Positions 1 through 8,613 of a stretch of DNA of 31,198 nucleotides are shown piece after piece (position 1 is the stretch's first letter; every line of letters starts with the position of its first letter). A program made the position numbers and the translations under genes. The stretch lies in the NCBI GenBank assembly GCA_003427395.1, contig BFEA01000103.1:3146749-3177946 (forward strand). The letters are read 5' to 3'. The DNA is from Chara braunii (Eukaryota > Streptophyta > Charophyceae > Charales > Characeae). The notes beneath the pieces were generated by a model. That model was not told the origin of the DNA. It made no database searches and saw only the letters and a program-made list of their open reading frames with translations.

Positions 1-732
1 GTGTGTTTGAGGGGAGGGGGCTGGGTTGCGATGTGGGGTGTGGGTAGCGTTGGTTGAAGGTACTTTCGTCGAATGAGATGGGTTTGGGTAGGTGGCATTT
101 GCGCCTGCGAGCTTCCACGGCTGTCTCCGTCAGACATTGACAAAATCTGGGTAGGAGGACGACAACGACAGGTGAGGCGATAAGGCTGCGCTTCAGTGAA
201 CAGGCGGGGGCAAAACCGAGAGGGCCTGATCGATGTCACACGCGGTGTGCTTGTTGTCTTCCCTTTTAGTTCCCGTGCAGGCAAACAGATCATTACGCCA
301 GTGTCTTCTCGCTGGATCATTTACTGCTTTTTTTGCGCCTTCAACTTCCAATCGTCATCATCCGGCAACACGCCTTCGTCTTCTCTCTCAACTGCAAGTG
401 CTCTCCAGACCACTGTCATCGCCCAAATCTTGGCTGTCAGGAGACAGAGCCGCGAACACAGTGGTGGCCGCACACATCTATGGAGGCAGCCATCGCCGTT
501 TTTGCCCGCTTGTGCACAGGGACCATTGCGTGCACATCGCCTGGTCGTCTTCTCTGCGACAACAGACGCACGTGGATCAACGATTTCGACGCCATCAGGC
601 CCATCACTCACTCTTCTGCGGCGAATACCGCATCATCTCGTGTGTCTTCTACGGCGATTTCTGCATTGTTGCCTGCATCTTCAGCACCTTTCTTCGTCTA
701 CGACGACAAACTCTCGCAGCGGTGGTGAACAG
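1..732. other. no recognised gene; possible intron or upstream part of the following ORF
   Basis: Several overlapping open frames cross this stretch on both strands, but none shows a recognisable domain and their compositions look like chance translation. A pyrimidine-rich tract (about 640-720) ends in two AG dinucleotides, at the cgcag near 720 and the aacag at 732, directly before the ATG of the next coding segment. The stretch could therefore be intron, with any N-terminal DNA-binding domain lying off the left edge. This is inference from splice-site appearance only. Confidence 0.3.
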
Positions 733-2309
733 ATGAAAAGGGGGAGGGACGGTCTTCCGAAGGATGCGCCTGTCGACGCCGTCGTCGAGAAGAAGGGAAG
801 GCATGCTCCGAAGAAGCATAAGGCTCTTGCGGTCAGTCCTTCATGTACCAGAAAAGGCGTGATGGACGAGTGGGTGAGCGATGGCGAGAGCACGAAAGAA
901 GATGACGACCTCGAAGAGGAGGAAGAGGAGGGCGCCGCGCGAAAAAGGGTCATTGCCCACCCAGGCTGCTTTGAAGATCATAGATGTGGCTGTAGCGCAG
1001 GCTGCTCAACAACCCCGAGGTGGGGGGCCGCGTGCGAGGGAGGATGTGGTCATCGATGTCGACGCCGCTGTTGCGCCGAGGGAGGTGCGCGCCATGGCAG
1101 GCAACCAGGCGGTGTGCACGGCGGGGCCTGTGACGAGGACACGTGCGACGGCGCCCCCATGGGGTCAGCAGCCTGTTTGGGGGCCTTCAACACCAGCGAC
1201 GCCACGTCAGCAGCCCGTTAAGGACGGTGGGGGGAATTTGAATGCGGCGGTACACAGGAGCTGGTAGGCAGCACAACACACCCCCGCGATGGAGGCGCAA
1301 GGTGGCGGTGCGGTGGCGGGGTCTTCCAGGGCGGGTGGAGGTGCTGGGGCTGGGGAAGGTCGTGGGGATGGCGACGATGACGATCCTTTGGTAAACAGGC
1401 AGCGGCGAGGGTATGTGAAAGAGGGCATCGATGCGGCAACGGGGTTGTGGGTGGACCACCTCCGATTCTAGAACGAGACAGAGGGACACGACCTCTTTCA
1501 GTTGATCCAAGAGGCGCAATTGTACCTTGTCGCCATCACTAGGGGGGTACAAGCGCCAAACATACGACGGAGCATTGTCCTCCCGCACAGCACCATGATC
1601 CCCCTGATTCCCCCAGCATAATGTGGAAGATGAATCCGAGCCAAAGGCGGCAAAAGAAAGGGCGACGAGAGTGCAGAGCATCACCTTGCGCGTTATCCAT
1701 GGGTGGATCTTCAAGTTTGCCAGTTGGGAGCGTGGCTACCACGCGTTGTACGATTACATATTGAAGCACGTCGCCACGGACATCGCCCGCACCATGTGGT
1801 GTGGAGAGGACTGGCGGATGTGCATAAGCCCTGCTGTTATCCATAACACACTCGGCTTGGACATGAAACTCCCCTTGTGGTTCGTCGACGCCAACATAAA
1901 GGACAGGTACGAGGACGACGAGCTGGCGTCCTATCAAGAGGTGAGCGTGCAGTGACTGGTCAGAGCTTTCACACGCGCGGTCATTTTAGCTGAGTCTATG
2001 GACGGAGGGCGAATCTCGTATGACAGGCTAAAGAACGTCGCCGATTGCATGAGTCTTTTGCTCGCAGCTGCGATGTGGCTCATGCGAATGACCGGGGATG
2101 ATCTTCGTGCCCACTTCGATGCCTCCCTGTTCGTCCAACTCATCTCCAAGCCCACATTCGTTGTGTTAATGCATCAATCGTTCAACGTGCGCCATCACTT
2201 ACGGCGTCACATCATTCAAGCAGCCACCATCATCACTGAGCGAATGGGGAAGCCCGCCATGACTTTGGTGGACCCTCCTCGGTACATCCCCAACTGGGCA
2301 TCATGCTGA
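733..2309 (+). pseudogene. decayed SANT/Myb-associated (Harbinger second ORF-like) protein, C-terminal part
   Basis: A discontinuous reading frame starts with a basic stretch (ATG at 733), passes an acidic Glu run (about 905-940) and a Gly/Ala/Asp-rich linker (about 1290-1385), and ends in two ordered segments (about 1650-1955 and 1956-2309) rich in Trp, Arg and amphipathic helices. It is broken: a frame change near the A-run at 944-948, in-frame stops at 1265-1267 (TAG), 1469-1471 (TAG, where Trp is expected), 1619-1621 (TAA, with a frame change) and 1953-1955 (TGA). The order and wording resemble a large charophyte protein family with an N-terminal Myb/SANT-like domain. I know that family only from memory, and the DNA-binding domain itself is not in the window. 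It converges tail-to-tail with the Harbinger transposase at 3750-4800, which is how the two genes of PIF/Harbinger elements are often arranged. It could instead be a host gene fragment. Confidence 0.42.
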
Positions 2310-3749
2310 TTCATGCGGCGTCTCCTTCCAACATGATGCTACTTTACCGTCGCCTACGCACGTGAGACGCCTGGACTGGTTGGGGACTGGACCCCCGAAA
2401 GACAAAGAAGAAGACGCGGCGAAGGCGGATGAAGGTGCGGAACGAGATTGATTTGGAGGACACGTGGCGAGACGCAAACAACGGAAGGATGGCGGGAAAT
2501 AATTATGGCGGGCTTGTAGGTAGTCGTCTCGGCACAAACGACCATCTGTGTGTGGGGAGTGGTTGGTCGGTGATGGGCCACTCCCTTAGGAATCACATAT
2601 GTTCGGTTGGGGAGGCCTATAAAGGGGGAGGTGGGGTGGCAGTTAGGGGGTAGGTTGCGCAGGTGGCTCATGGATCATCATCTCCCCTCAGCGGGAGGCT
2701 AGAGCGCAGCGGGGGCAGGTAGCTTGTGGATCGTAATCGCGGTGGCGACATCATAGGGCGGACAGGTTGTGGATTGTCGTCTCGGTGAGCAGGGGGTGCA
2801 AGATTGTGTGGGGCGCGCTGATGGAGATAGGCTGTGGATCGTCGTCTCCGTGGCGATGGTTGTGCTTTTCGTGTCCTCCTTCTGTACTGCACCATGGTTG
2901 ATTGTTGGGCGAGGCGATAGGGGTTGTGGCGGCTGGTTAGCAGGTTTGCAGATGGGAAAGATAATGGGTGGTGCCGATGACGAACACGTCTGGTCGACCT
3001 CTCCATGTGTGCAGTTCATGGGTGGAGTTTGTTGGTGACGTGCCAAGCCGATTCTCGTGCATGCCTTCCTGTTTTTGTTGTTGAATTTTAATTGTTTAAG
3101 CAATGGACGAGGTGATCGCTGATGTACCGGCAATTACCTTTGTATGTAACATCATCGGTGTGTTGTGACGCGGGTGTGCTGCGTCCCTGGTGTGTCGTTT
3201 TGTCATTCACATATTCATAGACGAGCTTTTTGTGTTACTTGCATGGAACAACGCTTTTTCATCGCCCATGACTTCGTTTTCGTTGTTTGTTTTTGGGTTG
3301 TTATGCATTTCATGCATCGACTGAAAGATTTGCATATGAATGGTGGAATGGGGGGTTCGTGATTGATGAACAACCAGTCATCAGAATAGTTGCATGCACG
3401 ATGTCAGAAGAAAACGAAACATAGGCGCACCAATCACACACACACAGACTGTCCCCCGCACTGCTATGTGTCGACACCCTCACCCAATTTGCAGGGACTG
3501 CTGCTTTACCACTACTGACCTCTACATCGATAAGCAACACACGAAGAACTACTGACTCATCATCCGCAAATTCATAAGTAATATAGAGAGAACCACAGAC
3601 TCCATCCGCGACTCTACGTGACAACACAGCGAAACCCCCACAAAACGCTCCGAACGCGAATCCTCTCCAATGCCCGCTCTCCCGCTCTCAAAACTTGCGT
3701 CCTCCACCTGTGCTGCGGGGGTGATGTGGACATCTTCCACTGGCCATCA
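2310..3749. other. spacer between the two convergent genes; no gene recognised
   Basis: No open frame here has a recognisable motif. The stretch holds a short degenerate minisatellite (2660-2850), a TATA-like hexamer at 2618-2623 of unknown meaning, and a T-rich region (about 3160-3360). If the flanking genes belong to one Harbinger element, this is its intergenic part. Confidence 0.4.
2660..2850 (+). repeat. degenerate minisatellite
   Basis: A unit close to TGTGGATCGTCGTCTC recurs four times at irregular spacing, at about 2669, 2724, 2766 and 2830. Each is preceded by an aggt/aggc step. Copies differ by several substitutions, so this is an old, short array. Confidence 0.4.
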
Positions 3750-4800
3750 TCAACGGGTACTCATCCGCTCCGTTAGCGCATCCCTTAGAATCAACGCATC
3801 CCCCATCGAACTGTCCATGCACACGGACGGCCCAAGGGGGGGTTGGATCCCCAGATCCACCCGACGCCGAACTCCGTTCGCGTCCACCTCCCAAAGCAAA
3901 TTGTCGTCAAAGGGGATGCCGACATCGACGAGAATGTTGTGCAAAATGCACACGGTGACAAACTGTTGTGGCAACGTCTCAATATTCGTCTTATGCGACC
4001 GCAGGAACAACCTCCATACGCCCTTCAGCTTCCCGAAAGCCCTCTCCACTGCCCCCCTGGCGGTCTTGTGTTTGTTGTCGAACCACAACTCGGATGAGTG
4101 CTGAGTGGTGCCGCCATAGGGAACGACTATCCATTCCGACGGCGAGTACCCATTGTGGCCAAGTAGATAGCCACTCATCTACACTTGGAAGAGGAGCATC
4201 ACGGGCGGCCCCGTGAACAGCTCCCCAGCCTCCTCGCGCGCCCATAGACTAGACAGGTGAATGACCCTGATGTCGTGACAGCTTGCCGGATATCCAACGA
4301 AAACGTCCAGCACACGTAAGTCGCGATCGACGACGACCTGCGCCGCTGCGCGACGACTGAGAAACGTCGTTTCCTGTCGAAGTAGTCTTCACCAGGTGCG
4401 TTCGCCGGCTTGTCGATGTAGATATGCGTGCAGTCGATACAACCGTGGCAGTTGGGGAACCCCTTGTCAGCGAAAGCACGCAGAACGACCGCCTTCCGCA
4501 CCCCTGTCGGCCACGACACTTTCTCCTGGTACACCGTCAGCAACGCCGCAGTGACGTCCCGCACCGCCACCAAACCAGAAGCTCTACCAATGCCAAAGCT
4601 GCACGTGCTGCTCTAGTACGTATCCCCGGACACCCATCTGTACAATGCGTACGCGACGATGTGGTCTGACTGCAACGGTTCCCTGTAGAAAGTCACACAG
4701 CGCTGCAGAAAAGGTGACAGACTTTCCTCAATCTCACGGAAGACACGTGGCGACATACGTAGCTTCTCATGGAAGTAGTCTTCCGTGGCGTCGTCGGCAG
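3750..4800 (-). pseudogene. PIF/Harbinger (HARBI1-like) DDE transposase, inactivated
   Basis: Read on the minus strand, the frame gives the typical N-terminal helix region of HARBI1-like proteins (a DYF..LRMS..F motif, then an alternating-hydrophobic YALYRW segment). The DDE_Tnp_4 nuclease follows. The first Asp lies in an IDCTH motif (codon 4433-4435). The VFVGYP and HD.R motifs come next, then an NGY motif and a Glu in VERAFG (codon 4044-4046). The family cuts and pastes DNA flanked by TWA target duplications. Breaks: TAG at 4613-4615 in the helix region, an 8-bp GCGCAG-type duplication near 4339-4352 that shifts the frame inside the nuclease, and TAG at 4179-4181. The usual GDxGY motif reads GHNGY, so the second catalytic Asp is His (4155-4157). 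The protein cannot be active. The start is unclear, and in-frame sequence may extend past 4800 towards 5040. Confidence 0.88.
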
Positions 4801-5208
4801 GGCAACCGTTGTCCTTTCCGCCGTCGACAGCTTTGAACGCTCGTCTTCGCCAGCATTCCCCATCGCCACACAGCGTGCAGAAGACATCGCCTTCAGCTCA
4901 AGCAACAGACTTCGGCGACACGCCAACACACGACCGAAACGCGACTCGTGACGACCACGGTGATGGTGCGACGAAGGATGCCGTGAGAGCTCGCAGGACG
5001 CTATCTGCTTCTCCGCGCGCACTGATGCGAGGATGACCACCGTGATGACGTCTTCTTCACTGTTCCCGTCTTAACGCTGATGGACGAATGGTTGTCCACG
5101 CGCTGACCCTGCCACTGCGCTGTCCAAGGATGTGCTTCCCGGATGACGTCATCCACCACCCACCGCAGCCCCCACCTGATACTCCTATGCCACGCCAGCA
5201 TCTTTCGA

Positions 5209-5283
5209 AATTCAAATTTCGAAACGGGAGGCCTGCGCGCGCGTTTTCCTTTTTTTTCCACCCCCGCCGCCGAAATTTGAATT
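5209..5283. repeat. 13-bp perfect inverted repeat
   Basis: AATTCAAATTTCG at 5209-5221 is repeated as its exact reverse complement at 5271-5283, with a GC-rich and T-run spacer. The left arm is itself inside a near-palindrome (tttcgaaattcaaatttcg). It may be a subterminal structure of the Harbinger element to its left. Confidence 0.6.
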
Positions 5284-5398
5284 ATCCTGCCACCTGGAGG
5301 CGGACCACGCCCGACCACCCGGACATCAGATCATGGACCACCACCCACAGCCCCGCCCCGCAGCCGCGTATTTTATTATGAACATCCCCGCGGCCCGT

Positions 5399-5512
5399 CC
5401 TCGGAGTGTCCTCGGGAGATCGTCCCGAGGACGAGTGCATCGAAGGCAGGAAAATCCTCGGGCGACCTAAAGGAAAACTCCTCGGGCCCCGAGGACACCC
5501 CGAGGAGTGTCT
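5399..5512. repeat. CCTCGGG palindrome cluster, possible transposon subterminal region
   Basis: The hairpin GTCCTCGGGA (5408-5417) / TCCCGAGGAC (5423-5432) is a perfect 10-bp inverted repeat with a 5-base loop. The arm CCTCGGAGTGTCCTCGGG (5399-5416) also matches the reverse complement of 5493-5512 with about one mismatch. The block ends near a candidate terminus reading GGGGCTCGTTAGACAC on the minus strand (about 5508-5523). No partner terminus is visible inside the window, so the element would have to extend off the left edge. Confidence 0.45.
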
Positions 5513-5654
5513 AACGAGCCCCTGAGTCCTGACAGTCCTGGTGTGGCAATGCTCTGTGGTGACTGTCAGGAAGGTAGATTGTTAATCCCCTCTCAGTAAA
5601 GGGCAATCAATGCAGTCTCCATAGAATGCAGAATGTGATAAAGTCAGCAAAGAT

Positions 5655-5816
5655 GTGAAAGGGATGCTGGGCCCGATTCCTAGCATATGCTGTTGTCCAC
5701 GAATAAGACTGGTGCCATCACACAGGCAGGTCCTTCATTAGGCTTGGGCTCGTATCCCTTGCCTGATAAAGGACCACCCCTCCTGATGTTGGAAAAAACA
5801 AAAAACAAAAAAAGAA
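5655..5816 (+). mobile_element. short retroelement 3' tail (copy A of shared module)
   Basis: The conserved module starts at about 5661. Stem-loop 1 pairs 5667-5671 with 5679-5683 around a 7-base loop. Stem-loop 2 is weak here. A third, longer hairpin (GTCCTTCATTAGGC against GCCTGATAAAGGAC, about 5731-5774) has the loop motif GCTCGTATC, and an A-rich tail follows at 5793-5813. This order matches the 3' end of the LINE at 23956-24091. The 5' end and target duplication were not found. Confidence 0.6.
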
Positions 5817-6021
5817 GGAACTCTTGCGCTGTGTGAAAGAGGAGGGCGGAAAAGCGAAAAGGCTATGAAAGGCAAAATATCACCAGTACGTTCCCCAGCC
5901 AAAGAATAAAATATGCGGCTTGCACGCTGCTGCAACTTTCCGGCCTCGGCCTCTGGAGCAAAATGGCTGGTGGCCCACACCAGTTCGTTTTTCCCCAGGC
6001 CCCAGAGGAAAGTGCCTTGGA

Positions 6022-6258
6022 AGTACTGGTGGTGGTCTTCGCCCCCCCCCCCCCACTTTTCATTGAGGCCGTTCCATACCTACGAGGAGGGATGATGTAA
6101 GTAGCCCCCCCTAGTAGGGCTACAACTGGCCAATCCATCTACTGGTGGGGAGCAACACCTGCTGGAAACCGGATCCAGCGTCCCATGAAAACATGAATGG
6201 ATTCATATATGAAGTAGTCTGAGAATCTGGAGAGATTGTGTAGTACTGGTGGTGGTCT
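6022..6258 (-). mobile_element. SINE-like insertion with 17-bp target-site duplications (copy C)
   Basis: AGTACTGGTGGTGGTCT occurs exactly at 6022-6038 and 6242-6258. The 203 bp between them (6039-6241), read on the minus strand, carry the shared module. Stem-loop 1 is at 6162-6178 (5-bp stem, 7-base loop), stem-loop 2 is at 6144-6159 (GGTG/CACC, 8-base loop), and a GTAGCCC/GGGCTAC hairpin follows at about 6100-6123. The 3' tail is AAAAGT followed by a G run (C run at 6042-6054 on +) rather than poly-A. Long perfect duplications are typical of target-primed reverse transcription. It could be a SINE or a short 5'-truncated LINE. Confidence 0.75.
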
Positions 6259-6529
6259 AAGTAAATGGAACAAAGACATTGGAAAAAAAAAAAAAAAAAG
6301 AGAAAAGCAAAAAAACAAAAGAAGGTACTGAGTGACTGGGCATGTCCTGACATGATTGATGTCGTCACCAAATTGGGTTTACAACTTGTCAGTCACCATG
6401 TCCCTGCCAATGTCAGATAATGTCAGACTATGCCAGAGGATGGAGAGACAAAGTTGACATGACCATGAATATCCGTTTTTCTTTTACGAGGGAGCCCAAG
6501 GCCGAGTCAGCCAAACTCCTTGTTATGAT

Positions 6530-6692
6530 GTAAAGGGACGCTGGACCCGTTTCCAGCAGGTGCAGCTCCCCACCAATGGAACGGAGCCATCTAACGAGCG
6601 GGGATAGTAGAGGGGTTGTCTGCTCTTATCAGCACCTCCCCTACTCCCCGTCATTGGTGTTTACCAAAGAAAAAAAAAAGAAAAAAAAAGAA
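6530..6692 (+). mobile_element. short retroelement 3' tail (copy B)
   Basis: Stem-loop 1 pairs CTGGA (6541-6545) with TCCAG (6552-6556). Stem-loop 2 pairs GGTG (6559-6562) with CACC (6571-6574). Stem-loop 3 spans 6607-6644 and carries TCTGCTCTTATCAG in its loop, identical to the LINE tail at 24024-24053. An interrupted poly-A tract follows (about 6668-6690). No clear target duplication was found, so the 5' limit is unknown. Confidence 0.65.
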
Positions 6693-7032
6693 CACACCTT
6701 GAGTCAGGTCTCACTTGTATTCTTCATTCTAGGCCTTTCAATTTTTTGTCCCCCTTAAAAAAACTCTGTTCGAGGTTCGAGGCAAGTCACTGTTGCCTTT
6801 TTTTTGTTTATCGAAACCACCACTACGTCCGAGTCTCGTTTCCCCGTAGCGGATTTCTGATGCACTTCCAGTCCAAAACGAACCAGTGCGGCGCTCTTTT
6901 TTGTTTCTTTTTGGCCAGAGCCGCCAGCCAAAAAAGTCCGGGAGGTCAAGCCCCTGAAGAATGCAGATGTAAAGTTGTAAACCAATTTGTGGCAAGAGTT
7001 TGCCATGGAGAGGTAATTCTGGTTTAAAGGAT

Positions 7033-7444
7033 TAAGGGCCCCGCCGCACCACAGTCGAAGGCACAAAAATTCGATGGCTGTCAGAAAAAAATTGACAGCC
7101 TCCATTCGACAGTTTGCCCCCCCTTCGCCACACAGCACTGTAGAGTGCACGCACTCGTGAATGCAAGATGGAAAAAGACGAGCGCGCCAGAGGGTACAAC
7201 AAGCATTAGTCCATCCCGACCTTACCCCCCCTCACCGAATTTCGAAGAGAAGTCGACGGCGCAGCCGAGGAGTGTCGAAAGCATGGGAGTAGCAGGCTGG
7301 GGATTCAACAACTTTCGACAGGAGCTGTCGAGAAGCATGCTCTGACAACTGGATAATTTTTTTCCCGTCGCCGACTTCGACAGCCTGTGGCGAAGAGAAA
7401 CTGTCGAAAATTGCATTTTCGACAGTGGTGCGGCGAGGCCCTAA
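7033..7444. mobile_element. Harbinger/Tourist-like MITE with TAA target duplications
   Basis: The 406-bp element 7036-7441 has terminal inverted repeats. The left end GGGCCCCGCCGCACCAC matches the reverse complement of the right end (GGGCCTCGCCGCACCAC) at all but one position, and similarity continues inward through GTCGAA and TTCGACAGTTT...TTCGCCACA blocks. It is flanked by TAA at 7033-7035 and 7442-7444, the TWA target choice of PIF/Harbinger. It has no coding capacity, so it must be mobilised in trans. Confidence 0.85.
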
Positions 7445-8049
7445 AAATAAGAAGCTGCTACCTCAGGGTAACCTCGAGGTATCAAGTCTGCACTTGTTAG
7501 CTAGAGGGTGCAGTCTGTGACAGGCAACCTCACTCCGAACCCTGGTTAAACTTTCTGGTCGGACTGGAGTGTAGGCAGAGGAAAAGTAAACGTGCCGTAA
7601 GGGGTGTGCCAGGGATTTTTGGGAAAGACGGCGATGGACTGCGAGGATAGAACAGGAATCTCCATGTTGGGGAAGATGGGAAATTTATCCCGTGAAAACG
7701 TGCGGGGGGACAAGAAAGAAATTACAAAGAACTCGTCCACTTAGTAGCGCTTACCAATTGATCACAAAGTTGGCGAAAAACCCGGAGCAATCTACATTCT
7801 ATGAGCAGAGGAAACAACATAGTGGGGAGCACGAAGTTCAACAAGGGCGCACTCGCATGTTGTGCAGAGTTCGGTCTCGGAGGCAGATGGTCTCGTTTGG
7901 GCTCTCTGCTCTCAGCTTTTCTCTTCTCTGTTGGCCACGTAAGCAAACCCTGGTGAAGTTACAGATTCTCACACCTGCACTCGAAACAAAGTGTTGGCTG
8001 CCATTAACAGGCTATGGTCAGCCACAAAATAACTGTGATCTCGTGATCT

Positions 8050-8083
<34 letters not shown>

Positions 8084-8613
8084 ACATGATCCAATCATAC
8101 TTGCAACCCTACCGCGCGCCCGCACTGTGGTCCGCTGTACGGGGCCCGGTCCGGGACCTTCCCGTCTGGCCTACAGGCCCGTACCCCTACCAGACAGGAC
8201 CACACCGTGTCCGGTAGGGCCATCTCCCGTCCGGTCCGGTTTTGTGCGCGAACTGTGCGGGGAGGTCCAATACCCCATCCGGTCCTGTAGGGAAACAATT
8301 TAATTTTTATTTTATTAATTTCAAAAGCACTGTGAGGCGGGAATGATATGTAACGCACCTGATGGTTGTGGTTGACGCAGAGACACTGCGTCATCATCGA
8401 ACCTGCAAGCAGCAAAAGAAACCCAACACAAAACAGAGCAACAACAAAGCGTGAACACATGCAAACTTGCAAAGTAGCGCAGAGAAGAAAGCAGAAAAAG
8501 TGCAGTGTTCTGAGTGTTGTCCATAAATATTCAAACTTCGACGTTAATGTCATGAGAACGATGCTCATTTGGAGTCTAGAAGTGATACCCTTCAAAAAGC
8601 ACACCCACCCAAT
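7445..8613. other. no gene recognised; A28 tract and GC-rich CCGG-motif block
   Basis: 7445-8050 shows open frames without recognisable motifs. A run of about 28 A (8055-8082) could be an old retro tail. 8103-8300 is a GC-rich block with repeated GGTCC/TCCGG motifs (for example GGTCCGGGACC and GTCCGGTCCGG), possibly the subterminal region of the hAT element that starts to its right. No matching block was found beyond 11.54 kb. Confidence 0.3.

Noticed and set aside
196-1221. 341-residue + strand open frame starting at GTG
   Set aside because: Only the part from 733 to about 950 fits a coherent protein; the first half is low-quality chance translation and the last part is out of frame with the likely protein.
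2618-2623. TATAAA as a promoter
   Set aside because: No gene follows within a plausible distance; a lone hexamer is not enough.
3374-3382. Other CTGATGA cores (minus strand here, minus near 16808, plus near 20670)
   Set aside because: None has a stem II plus GAAA and a flanking stem I at the right spacing; the one at 20670 lies in the reverse transcriptase frame.
5667-5683. Stem-loop 1 as a tRNA T-arm or pol III B box
   Set aside because: The 5-bp stem and 7-base loop resemble a T-arm, but the loop does not keep TTCGA and no A box or tRNA body was seen upstream in any copy.
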